Below, piece by piece: positions 44,856-53,665 of a DNA stretch of 64,000 nt. This stretch comes from Mycoplasmopsis anatis (GTDB taxonomy: Bacteria > Bacillota_I > Bacilli_A > Mycoplasmatales > Metamycoplasmataceae). How positions within the stretch are numbered: position 1 is the first letter of the stretch; every line of letters begins with the position of its first letter. Made by a program: the position numbers and the translations under genes. The stretch is from the NCBI RefSeq assembly GCF_900660655.1, contig NZ_LR215035.1, forward strand, positions 682,001 through 746,000. The letters are read 5' to 3'. The notes below the pieces were generated by a model, which did not search any database, was not told the origin of the DNA, and worked only from the letters and a program-made list of their open reading frames with translations.

Positions 44856-46658
44856 ATGAATAAAAAGTTTTTAATTTTAGATTTATTTTGTGGAGCTGGA
44901 GGGATAAGTGTTGGTCTCGAACAAATATCTAACTTCAAATCAGTAATTGGTCTAGATTTCAATAAACAAGCCTTAGAAACGTACAAGTTTAATCATAAAG
45001 ACGCTATAGGAATCCACGGTGATATCACATTAAAGGAAGTAAAAGAAAGAATTATTAATTTATCCAAAGAAAAAGGTATAAATATGATAGTTGGCGGTCC
45101 GTCATGCCAAGGTTTCTCTAATAAAGGAAAAATGTTAGGTTTAAATGATCCAAGAAATTATTTATTCAAGGAATATGTAGAAATAGTGAAGCACGTTAAA
45201 CCAAAATTATTCATTTTAGAAAACGTAAAAGGTATGATTAGCAGCGAAAATGGATATTTTATAAACGAAATAGTAAAGTCATTTGAAGAATTAGGATACA
45301 AAATTTCTTATAAAGTATTGAATGCAGCAGACTTTGGTGTTCCACAAAATAGAGAAAGAACTATATTAATAGGGAGTTTAGATTTTCATTTTAACTTTAG
45401 AATTTTAGATGAATTTAAAACAAAAACTCCTACTGTTTATGAAGCAATATCTGATTTATCATATTTAAATTCTGGAGAAGGTGAAGAAATATCGGATTAT
45501 ATTAATGAACCCGTTTCATACTATCAAAAACTAATGAGAAAAAATTCACTTAAACTTTATAATCATAAAGCTACAAATCATTCTAAACATGCTTTGTATA
45601 AATTATCATTAATTCCACCAGAAAAAGGAAAGGAATTCTTACCAAAAGAATTATTAGGAAAGCAAAAATTTAAGACAACTTGAACTAGATTAGAATGAAA
45701 TGAACCTAGTCCAACAATAGATACTCGGTTTGATACTCCTTCTAACGGAAAAAATACACACCCAATATTAAATAGAGCAATAACACCAAGAGAAGCAGCA
45801 AGATTGCAGTCATTCCCTGATGATTTTATTTTTACAGGAACAAAAACTAGTGTTTGTACGCAAATTGGTAATGCTGTACCACCACTTTTAGCAAAAGCTA
45901 TAGGATTAGGGATAATTAAAGCATATTCGCTCGCGAGTGATAAATATGAAATTGATAATTGTACAATTTATAATGAAGATGCTTATTTAATTTATGATAC
46001 ATTGCTCAAAAATAATATTAAAGTCGATCATATAATAACCGATCCGCCCTATAATATATCTAAAAAAAATAATTTTAATACAATGAAATCATCAAATAGA
46101 AAAGGTATTTATTTCGGTGACTGAGATAATGGTTTTGATATTTATAACTGAATTGAAAAATATAGTAAGTTAGTAAAAATCAACGGGTCAATGATAATTT
46201 TTTGTTCATATAGATATATAAGTTATTTGATTAATTTTATAGAGAAATGTGATTTTGATGTAAAGGATATAATTGAATGAAAAAAGACAAATCCAATGCC
46301 GCGTAATGTTAATAGAAGATATGTACAAGATACAGAATTTGCTATATGAGCGGTAAAAAAGAAATCTAGATGAACTTTTAATAAACCTAGGGATAAGAAA
46401 TATTTAAGATCTACCTTCGTTTCACCAGTAGTTTCTGGGTTAGAGAGAACATCACACCCGACACAAAAGTCATTATCTATTATAGAAGAATTGATTAAAA
46501 TTCATACAAACGAAGGTGATTTAATACTAGATATGTTTTTAGGTTCAGGAACTACAGCACTTGCTTGTTTAAGGAATAATAGAAAAATCTTAGGAATTGA
46601 AAAGGATAAAGTTTATTTTAATATTGCCGTTGAAAGAATACAACAACTCTATAAATAA
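44856..46658 (+). CDS. Fused C5-cytosine and amino DNA methyltransferase (600 aa)
   Basis: One open frame encodes two enzymes. Residues 1-355 are a C5-cytosine methyltransferase: motif I DLFCGAGG (9-16), motif IV GGPSCQGFS with catalytic Cys84, motif VI ENV (122-124), motif VIII QNRER (164-168), and IX-X with AITPREAARLQSFPD and GNAVPP (about 337). Residues 375-600 are a beta-order amino-methyltransferase: DPPYN first (about 396), then HPTQKS and DMFLGSGTTALAC (about 558). DPPY suggests N6-adenine. Start ATG 44856 is preferred over 44850 because GGAG is 8 nt upstream. Together with the HNH gene it should modify both strands of an asymmetric site. Confidence 0.88.
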
Positions 46659-46682
46659 ATTTATTTAACCAAAATAGTTTTA

Positions 46683-46826
46683 ACTTTTGCTGATTATCAA
46701 GATGCTTGAAGTGATTTTAATAGTGAACTTGATTTAAATGAAATCTTTTTAGACCGTGATGCTGGAAGCAGAAAAAAATTTATACTTCATTCACTTCATA
46801 CATCACAAATATCATTAAATACCTAA
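46683..46826 (+). pseudogene. Remnant coding fragment
   Basis: An open frame without start reads TFADYQDAWSDFNSELDLNE and FLDRDAGSRKKFILHSLH before a stop at 46824-46826. It directly follows the fused methyltransferase. Codon use looks coding, but I recognise no family. Confidence 0.4.
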
Positions 46827-46855
46827 ACAAAGATTAAAATGGTAATTATGTGCAT

Positions 46856-46963
46856 AATTACGTTGACTTACCTACTCATTATTCAACAGATCCTGAAATT
46901 GAACCTAAATGAGAAAATATGCTTCCACTTTTAAGAAAACAATACAAAACTAATCAATATTAA
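46856..46963 (+). pseudogene. Remnant C-terminus of an unknown gene (copy C of a dispersed element)
   Basis: The frame reads NYVDLPTHYSTDPEIEPKWE and NMLPLLRKQYKTNQY to a stop. Related but broken copies lie at about 43341 and 47947. A hairpin ACACC-TTTTT-GGTGT with T-run follows, as at 43,008. Confidence 0.55.
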
Positions 46964-47084
46964 CACCTTTTTGGTGTTTTTATATAGAAAACACAATTCT
47001 ATAATAATTTAGAAAATTAAAAAATGTATATAATAAAAATGTGTATAAAAATCATTTGCTTCAAACATATATAAGAGAGATTTT

Positions 47085-47438
47085 ATGAAACCATATTTAA
47101 TAAATAATTTAAAGATGGATAGTTTTGATGTGATAATAACTTTGTTAGACTATCGAATTCAAATATCTGAATATTTAATGTCGATTAAAATATTTCCTAC
47201 AGGAACAAAGCGAATTTTAATAGATACTGCTTTATGTTCAGGAATAAATGAATATAGATTTATTGAGGTTGAATTAAAAAATGATGACAAGATAGATTTA
47301 GATTGTTATAGTTATGTAGTTGTTAATGATGATATTATTAAAAAAGCAAACGAAATATTGAAATATCAAACTGTTTTTTTGGATAACTGTGTTTTAACAA
47401 AATCACAAATTAAAAAAATAGTACAAACTTTAAATTAA
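47085..47438 (+). CDS. Hypothetical protein (117 aa)
   Basis: A small soluble protein starting at ATG 47085 with AGAGAG 6 nt upstream. It is acidic, with alternating strands and helices (FDVIITLLDYRIQISEYLMS, IFPTGTKRILIDTALCSG, KNDDKIDLDCYSYVVVNDD). No family is recognised. A strong terminator follows. It stands alone between the restriction-modification genes and the SocA-like gene, and could be half of a lost gene pair. Confidence 0.6.
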   Translation: MKPYLINNLKMDSFDVIITLLDYRIQISEYLMSIKIFPTGTKRILIDTALCSGINEYRFIEVELKNDDKIDLDCYSYVVVNDDIIKKANEILKYQTVFLDNCVLTKSQIKKIVQTLN

Positions 47439-47447
47439 TTTCACTTT

Positions 47448-47479
47448 AAGTGCAAACAGACTTGTGTTTGCGCTTTTTA
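47448..47479 (+). terminator. Terminator of the 117-aa gene
   Basis: An 11-bp stem (AAGTGCAAACA/TGTTTGCGCTT, one G-T pair) with a 6-nt loop is followed by TTTAG. Confidence 0.75.
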
Positions 47480-48217
47480 GTTTTAGATAATAAAAAAAGT
47501 CTATTTATAGTATTTCTCTTTAACCTATCATATCTTTGAATATTTTTTTAAGTATTGTGTTATATTTCATATTATATTGTTCTTATTGTGCTATTATTAT
47601 AAAATTTTATAGCACAAAACAAACATAAAAAAGAATTTTGTACTACAACACTTTAAAAATTTGTAAATATAGAATAAAAGCTTATTTATAATAAGCGACT
47701 TATATCTCGTTGCTTTTACACATCAAAGTCAATACAAAATATGCATAAAAACAGCAATTAAAAGGAAAAAGAAAATTAAACAGAGAATTAGGAACCTTAA
47801 GATAACGTCTTGGCATTTTGCAGTATCATTTGGGGAATAAATTTATATGTTATCATGCATAAAGTTCCCCAATGGTTATTTTTATATTGCATTGTTCTCT
47901 AACAACTATTTTTCATAAAATCCGAAATAACAGTTATATCTTCAACAGATCCTAAAACTGTACTTAGATGAGAAAATATGCTCCGATTCTCTTATCGCAA
48001 TACAAGAACAATTTTATTAACCTTCATGTCTTCCTACAGTTTTTTTTCTAAAAGATTAATAGAAAACTAACATACAATATAATAAACCTAAAAATAAAAA
48101 ATAATTTTCAACATTTAATAGTAATTAAATTAATCTTTTTTGTTTTATCCCTACAAAATAGGATAATAACAATCTATTGACGCGTTAAAATTTAGTTGTA
48201 AGAAGGAAAGTAAAACG
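47480..48217. other. Gene-free region with repeat remnants
   Basis: I see no gene. The second half (47947-48150) is a diverged copy of the block at 43341-43540, including the remnant AACTGTACTTAGATGAGAAA. The RBS GAAGGAAAG of the SocA-like gene lies at its end. Confidence 0.6.
47947..48150. repeat. Dispersed repeat block upstream of the SocA-like gene
   Basis: It is homologous in the same order to 43341-43540; the best matching stretch is 48047-48150 versus 43437-43540. Confidence 0.85.
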
Positions 48218-48697
48218 ATGAATAAGAAGATTAAAAAAGGGAAATATGATGTTTTAACAATCTCAAACTATGTTTTAAAGTATTCAAAACAAAAAGGGTA
48301 TTTTATTAATATAACTAAGTTGATGAAACTTTTATATTTTATCCAAGCTAAAGAATTGGTGGAAAATAATAAAAAATGTTTCAATGAAAAGATTTTAGCA
48401 TGAGAATTTGGTCCGGCTATTTATGAAGTTTTCGAAAAATATAAACTTATGTTTGGATTAAATGGTATTTTAACTAATGATGATGAATCAATTGATAAAA
48501 AAACTAAGAAAATAATTGAATCTATTGTTGAAAAATATTCTGATAAAGATGCTATGGACCTAACAAATCAAACACACTCTTCTGGTCCGTGAAAGCAATA
48601 CTGAGAAATTGATAAAAATAGTATAAAAAATGAAATACCTGTAGAAGAAATAAAGAAATTTTATTCTTCAGATAAAGGAATTAAGGAAATAGAATAG
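48218..48697 (+). CDS. Panacea/SocA-like (DUF4065) protein, probable antitoxin
   Basis: The 159-aa protein has the typical Panacea layout: an N-terminal helix LTISNYVLKYSKQ, INITKLMKLLYFIQAKEL, the LAWEFGPAIYEVFEKYK block (residues 60-76), and GPWKQYWEIDKNSIKNEIP near the end. Panacea proteins are antitoxins or chaperone-like adaptors for many toxins and also occur in phages. The next gene (48865) is the natural candidate partner, 167 nt away. A second, broken copy of the C-terminus lies at 50932-51027. GAAGGAAAG precedes the ATG. Confidence 0.8.
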
Positions 48698-48731
48698 ATG
48701 TTTGATCCTGAATCAGATGAGATATTTTTAT

Positions 48732-48772
48732 CATTTTTCTTAAGAAGTGATTTATAGTTCAAATCAAAATTA
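48732..48772. repeat. 41-bp dispersed repeat, copy 2
   Basis: It matches 42928-42968 with two differences. Confidence 0.85.
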
Positions 48773-48864
48773 TTTTTTTATAATTCTCATTTTTATAAAT
48801 AACGGCATAATGTATATGTAAATGTTTCCATTTACAAATAAAGTTAATGACTTAAAAGGAGAAA

Positions 48865-49404
48865 ATGAAACAAAAAGATTTTTTAAACAAAATAGATTAT
48901 GCTATTTATGACTATGAAAGTAAAATACAAGATAATGCATTTACTGGTATTGAAGATATAGAACGTTTTACATTTAATAATGTTTTTTATTATTCAAGAA
49001 GTGGAAACGAAAAAATATCTGTAGAAGAACTTGTTGGAGAAATAGCTTCAAAAAATATACCAAGACAAAGATATGAAATTTTTAAACTAGTTCCAGAATT
49101 AGAATATAAAATCAATGAAATTTTATTTGACGGAACATATGATAATTTAGAGCAACTATTAAAACGTGCGCTATTTGAATACCAAAAAGATTTTGTGCTA
49201 GAAAATATTGAACATTTATTTAGATTACATTTCCTAAATTTAGCTAAAGAAATTGTTAAAAATAGCGGAAGAGAAGAAATTAAGGTAAATTGAGAGTGAT
49301 TTAATGATTTAGTTATTAAGAAAGCTAAAGAGTTTTGTTCAAAAGATGTGTTGTATAAGTATGTTCCGACAGAATTTAATGAATTTAAAGAAATTTTAGT
49401 CTAG
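48865..49404 (+). CDS. Hypothetical protein, possible partner of the Panacea protein (179 aa)
   Basis: A soluble, mostly helical protein with AAAGGAG 5 nt before ATG 48865. Visible segments are MKQKDFLNKIDYAIYDYESK, GIEDIERFTFNNVFYYSRSG, PRQRYEIFKLVPELEYKINE and a C-terminal WEWFNDLVIKKAKEF. No catalytic motif stands out and I recognise no family. Panacea genes often neighbour a toxin, but this one has its own ribosome site and a 167-nt gap, so the pairing is only a suggestion. Confidence 0.6.
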
Positions 49405-49837
49405 TAAATATAAATTAAGTACATAAATAAAGCAAAAATAAATAATATCAACACAAATTTAAATATATTCAAATAACTCTTTAGATAAATCAATTTTATA
49501 AACCCAAAGCAAAAAACAAAAATTGATATTAATTTGACAAGGAACTAACTACCAACATCATAAAAGAATACTTCTTAACAGGTAAAGGACAAGAATTAAT
49601 TTATTAGAAAAATAACCAAATAATACTTTATACGTCATTTATACCGACAAATAAACCGACAAATGTCTATTTAAAATGACGGTTTAAAATGAATTATTGT
49701 AATTTTTCTATTATAAATTGATTAATTTAGTGTTGTTTTGCATATTAATAGATGTTTAAACCGACAGGAATAAAATATACCGTCATTTATACCGACATTT
49801 AAACCGCCAACAATATAAATGTTGCTATAATATTAAA
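49405..49837. promoter_or_regulatory. Region with iteron-like ACCGAC/ACCGTC boxes
   Basis: No gene is seen. ACCGAC-type boxes occur at about 49633, 49643, 49655, 49678 (inverted), 49760, 49779, 49791 and 49803. In the second cluster the spacing is exactly 12 nt (49779, 49791 and 49803). The stretch CGTCATTTATACCGACA occurs twice. They immediately precede the AlbA-type regulator remnant and are probable operators. Confidence 0.65.
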
Positions 49838-49903
49838 ATGACTAATAATAATCGCTATATAGAATCAGAAATTTTGGAGTTAAAAGAAAAAAATGAATGA
49901 TAA
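49838..49903 (+). pseudogene. Start of an AlbA-domain regulator, broken off
   Basis: ATG 49838 opens a 21-codon frame (MTNNNRYIESEILELKEKNE then W and TAA). The YIESEILELKE stretch is the typical start of AlbA_2-type (divergent AAA-4) regulators. The next gene resumes in another frame, with about 100 residues of the domain missing. Confidence 0.55.
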
Positions 49904-50831
49904 TTTAACATTCTCTAGTCTTAAAATATATTATGAAGAGAAAAATAAGCATTTGGATAACAATACTTTTGAAAAGAACCTTTCATTAAGAAATTCACTT
50001 AATCAATACAATCTTCTTGCTGAATTACTAGCAGATAAAAATAATTTATCATTAGTCTTTGTTAAATTTAATGGAATTGATAAAACTTCCATTTCGCAAA
50101 GAGTTGACGTAGGTAATGTTTGTATAATTACAGCGTACAAAAATCTTATAAATAGACTTAAATCACTAAATACAAATTTTTTAGATACAACTGTTAGGCC
50201 TAGAATAGAGATTCCGCTTTTTGATATGGATTCAGTAAATGAAGCAATTTTAAACGCAATTATCCATAATGATTGAACAATTGGAACTCCACAAATTTCA
50301 TTTTACAGTAATAGAATTGAAATTGTTTCTCATGGTGGATTGATATCTGGATTAAGTGAAGATGAATTCTTTGATGGGATTAGTAGACCAAGGAATCGAA
50401 GTTTAATGAGAATTTTCATTGATTTAGGATTAGTTGAACATACAGTGCATGGTGTTCCTAAAATAATTAGTGTTTATGGAAAAGAATCAATTAAAATTGG
50501 TAATAGTTCAATAAAGTGTATTATTCCTTTTAATATAAATGGTAATGTTCAAATTAATCAAAATTTTGATGAAAACTTAATTAACAATAATGAAGAAAAT
50601 AATAAAACAAATTATTTTGATAAATCATTATTAGACTTAAGGGATAATGAAAGATTAATTTTAAATTGCATTACTAACAACTCACAAATTACAATACTAA
50701 AGCTTTCAGAATTAACAAGTCTTTCAACTAGAACAGTTGAAAGAATAATATCTTCATTACAAACTAAATCAATTTTAATTAGAGAAGGTTCAAAGAAAAA
50801 AGGAAAGTGAGTAATAAAAAGATTAAATTAA
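49893..50831 (+). CDS. ATP-binding/HTH regulator of the COG2865 type, N-terminally truncated (312 aa)
   Basis: The body matches the middle and C-terminal parts of COG2865-type regulators: YNLLAELLADKNNLSLVFVK, PLFDMDSVNEAILNAIIHND then W (GHKL-like), ISFYSNRIEIVSHGGLISGL, NRSLMRIFIDLGLVEHTVHG, and a C-terminal winged helix (NERLILNCITNNSQITILKL, LSTRTVERIISSLQ). The N-terminal AlbA_2 domain is mostly missing; its first residues remain in another frame at 49838. The start at 49893 has no good ribosome site. Function is therefore doubtful. The box array upstream fits autoregulation. Confidence 0.7.
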
Positions 50832-50931
50832 GATAAAAAAATCAATATTTTTTATTTTTATAATAAACTTAAGGTGATTAAATTATAAATTCTATTATAG
50901 ATGACTTCATCTGTAAATATCTCAATAAAAC

Positions 50932-51027
50932 TGAAAAGAAGGTAGTGAATATATCTGAACCGAAATTCCTGTAGAAGAGATAAAAGAATATTTTTCATCC
51001 GAAATGGGTAAAAAAGAAATAAGTTAA
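50932..51027 (+). pseudogene. C-terminal remnant of a second Panacea/SocA-like gene
   Basis: In one frame it reads WKEGSEYIWTEIPVEEIKEY then FSSEMGKKEIS and a stop. It matches the end of the protein at 48218-48697 (NEIPVEEIKKFYSSDKGIKE). Nothing upstream of it is open. Confidence 0.7.
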
Positions 51028-51055
51028 ATATTAACTTATCAATATTTCCACAAAT

Positions 51056-51083
51056 AAAAAATGTGTTTAGACACATTTTTTAT
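51056..51083. terminator. Terminator after the SocA remnant
   Basis: A 10-bp stem (AAAAATGTGT/ACACATTTTT) with loop TTAG is flanked by A and T runs and may work in both directions. Confidence 0.7.
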
Positions 51084-51086
51084 TTG

Positions 51087-51404
51087 CTCAAAATCTATTT
51101 AAATAAATCTTAAATTTTTTCTTTCTTTATGATGTATGAACGATTATATTGCAAAGAAATGGTAAATATACTAAAAATTTTATTAAAATCACTCTCTTTA
51201 CTATAAATAAACAGTTTACTTACTTAATTACTACCCCCAAAACTACCCTTAAAATTCCCCCTAAATTATAATAATACAACCCAAGAAACTATCCGAGAAA
51301 ATACCAATAAAAAACTAAAATATAGAAATAATGAAATCGATGAATAATGACTGCTGATAACTAAATTTTTTTCTAATTATTTTAATAAGTTTATTATGGT
51401 ATTA
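51087..51404. other. Gene-free region
   Basis: AT-rich DNA without an open frame of note. A C-rich patch (ACTACCCCCAAAACTACCC, near 51230) stands out in composition. Confidence 0.5.
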
Positions 51405-51423
51405 TTTCCATATTTGTTATAAT
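51405..51423 (+). promoter_or_regulatory. Promoter of the SPPY methyltransferase gene, shared 19-mer
   Basis: TTTCCATATTTGTTATAAT is identical to 63025-63043, ahead of the YqaJ-like nuclease gene. It ends in TTGTTATAAT, a good -10. A related version (TTTCATATACGTTATAAT) lies at 52726-52743. Confidence 0.6.
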
Positions 51424-51463
51424 AGGAATACTTATATATAAAAATTAAAAAGGAAATCATATA

Positions 51464-52621
51464 TTGAAACTAACTCAAGAAGAAAAAGAGAGAATAAATT
51501 TTCACTCATATAAAAAAATAAATGGTTTAAACAGTTATTTAGGAACGTTCCCTTTAGAATTGCCAACTTACTTTATTTCTAAATATAGCAATGAAAACGA
51601 TTTAGTTATGGATAATTTTTCAGGACGTGGTTCTAGCTTAGTAGCTGCTAGAATGCTCAAAAGAAATTTCATTGGTAATGATTTAAATCCATATGCTTAT
51701 GTCTGCTCTAAATTTAAGACGATTAAAAATATGAAAAAAGAAGATATTTTAAATCAAATAGATAATTTAAAAAATGAATTTTTAATTTGAAAAGAAAATA
51801 ACTTAATCGACCCCGATGATTTAATTTTTAATGATATTAAGATATTTTTTCATTGAGATACATTAGTTGAATTATTTTTTATCAGAGAAAAAATAGGCAA
51901 GAACTGATTAACTAATAATGATTTAGATAATACAATTTTATGTTTTTTACTTTCTATACTACACGGTAATGAAAGAAAAGACGGAAACAGTTCATACTTA
52001 AGCATTTCTATGCCTAACACAATATCAATGTCCCCTAACTATGTTAAAAACTATATTAAAAATAATAACCTAAATCTTAAATATAGAAATGTTTTTGAAT
52101 TATTAAAAAGAAGAATTGACTTAAATTGAAATGAAGTACTTGAAACGAGTGAAAATTACTTAAAGATATTCTTTGCAAATTCAACAGAGGAGTTAAGTTT
52201 TGTTGATGATCAAAGTGTTCAAATTGTTTTTACTTCACCACCATATCTTAAAGTTGTGAATTACACTAACTCAAATTGATTAAGATTGTGAGTTTTAGGT
52301 TTCGAAAGAGAAAAATTAAAAAATGAAATTAAATTAGATGATAAACATAATTTTGATTCATATTGTAATTTCATACTTAGTTATTTAAAAAATATTTATC
52401 CTAAGATAAAAATTAATGGTTATGTATTTTTAGTGATAGGGGATGTTAATGATTTTGACCTTGCTAATGAAACATGAAATACAATAAAGGATGAAGTTAA
52501 ATTTGAATTGATCAATATTTTTGAACAGAACATAGATAGCAATAAAAAGATATTAAAAATTCTAAAGAGTAAATCAAATGCTACCAAAAAAGACAAAATT
52601 ATTATGCTTAGAAAATATTAG
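51464..52621 (+). CDS. DNA methyltransferase with SPPY motif (385 aa)
   Basis: The start is TTG 51464 (AAGGA about 10 nt upstream). Motif I is DNFSGRGSSLVAARML (FxGxG-like, residues about 50-65), followed by motif II-III IGNDLNPYAY. The catalytic motif is FTSPPYLKVVNYT (residues about 255-267). Motif order I then IV with SPPY suggests an N4-cytosine type, but N6-adenine cannot be excluded. Several TGA Trp codons occur, including one right after LNYTNSN. No clear nuclease is adjacent; the next gene is a 159-aa unknown. It shares a promoter 19-mer with 63065. Confidence 0.82.
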
Positions 52622-52875
52622 TGAATATATTTTACTTAAAAAGTTTAGATAGGTTGAACTATCAGGGAATTCCTAATAGTCGGAAACCTAACAATTAAGT
52701 TGAATTTTTATGCTTATGAAATCATTTTCATATACGTTATAATAGTTAAAAAAGTAGTGGGAAGAATAAAAAGAATGAAAGAAATTTAAATAATGATTTT
52801 AAAATTGATGAAAATTGAAGGACAAAGAATATTAGCAAAAAAGAGGATAAAACTAATTAAAATATGGAGAAAACT

Positions 52876-53355
52876 ATGGAATTAAAGGATTTAAATTGAA
52901 ATTTTAAGAATTTAGAAGATGTACAAAAACAAGTCAAGGATCGTCAAAAGTACTTTTTAAAAAATCGTTCTAGGGTTTTGTGAGAAATTTATTATGGAGA
53001 GAGTAATGAAATTAAAGTGCCTGTGATTCATATTAAATTTTGTGATATGAGAAAAGCATACAGTGGTTTTAGCGAATTAAGAAAATCTAAGGAAGGTGAT
53101 TTTTTCGCAAATGAATATATTAAGTATTTTAATCGTGTTGAAGAAACTCCATCAATTTTTACAAATCCGCAAGATATTATAGATTATGTTGAAAAACACA
53201 AATTACCTATTATTTTTTATGATAATTCAATAGATGAAGAACTTAGTTTTGTAGAAACAAAAAAATATTTTAGAGAATGCGATAATTCAGAAAGAATAGA
53301 ATTTGAAGCACTTATAAAGAATATAAGATCTAAAACACGTAATTATAAAAATTAA
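52876..53355 (+). CDS. Hypothetical protein ahead of the ABC-3C genes (159 aa)
   Basis: ATG 52876 has GGAGAAAAC directly upstream; an ATG at 52864 overlaps it and is less likely. The protein starts MELKDLNWNFKNLEDVQKQV, with WEIYYGESNEIKVPVIHIK, a phenylalanine-rich middle (SGFSELRKSKEGDFFANEY) and a charged C-terminus ending KNIRSKTRNYKN. No family is recognised. It lies 59 nt upstream of the ABC-3C middle component, so it may be the effector or an associated gene of that system. Confidence 0.6.
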
Positions 53356-53414
53356 CTGGATAGTCTGAAATATTTTAAAAAATAAAATAACTAAAAAAAC
53401 AATAAAGGAGATCT

Positions 53415-53665
53415 ATGATTTTACCAAATAAAGATATTGAGTTATCATCAAGTTATATTGGTATAAGTGCTCTTATATTATCAGCATTAAAAATTACAAA
53501 ATTCCTGTTGAAATTTTGTGAGAAAAAGCAGTTAAAGTTTTTAAGAAATATAAACTAAAATAAATGCCTACACTACAAAAATTTGTATATGTATTAGATT
53601 TTATGTATATTGTAGGAATGATAAATTATGATAATGAAGGGAAAATTTATAATGAAAATTATTAA
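53415..53665 (+). pseudogene. ABC-three-component middle component (frameshift and stop)
   Basis: ATG 53415 (GGAG 6 nt upstream) gives MILPNKDIELSSSYIGISAL, the typical start of a short ABC-3C middle component. One more A in the A5 run at 53489-53493 restores NYKIPVEILWEKAVKVFKKY. That frame then meets TAA at 53561-53563, followed by QKFVYVLDFMYIVGMINYDN and a stop at 53663-53665. The corrected length is 83 codons plus stop. The end overlaps the ATG of the next gene (53652), as usual for this pair. Confidence 0.7.

Noticed and set aside
50858-51076. Minus-strand 72-codon frame
   Set aside because: It overlaps the terminator and the Panacea remnant on the opposite strand and has no ribosome site or family resemblance.
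52630-52870. Possible small genes between the SPPY methyltransferase and the 159-aa gene
   Set aside because: Short coding-like stretches exist (NERNLNNDFKIDENW region near 52775) but none has both a start codon and a ribosome site.
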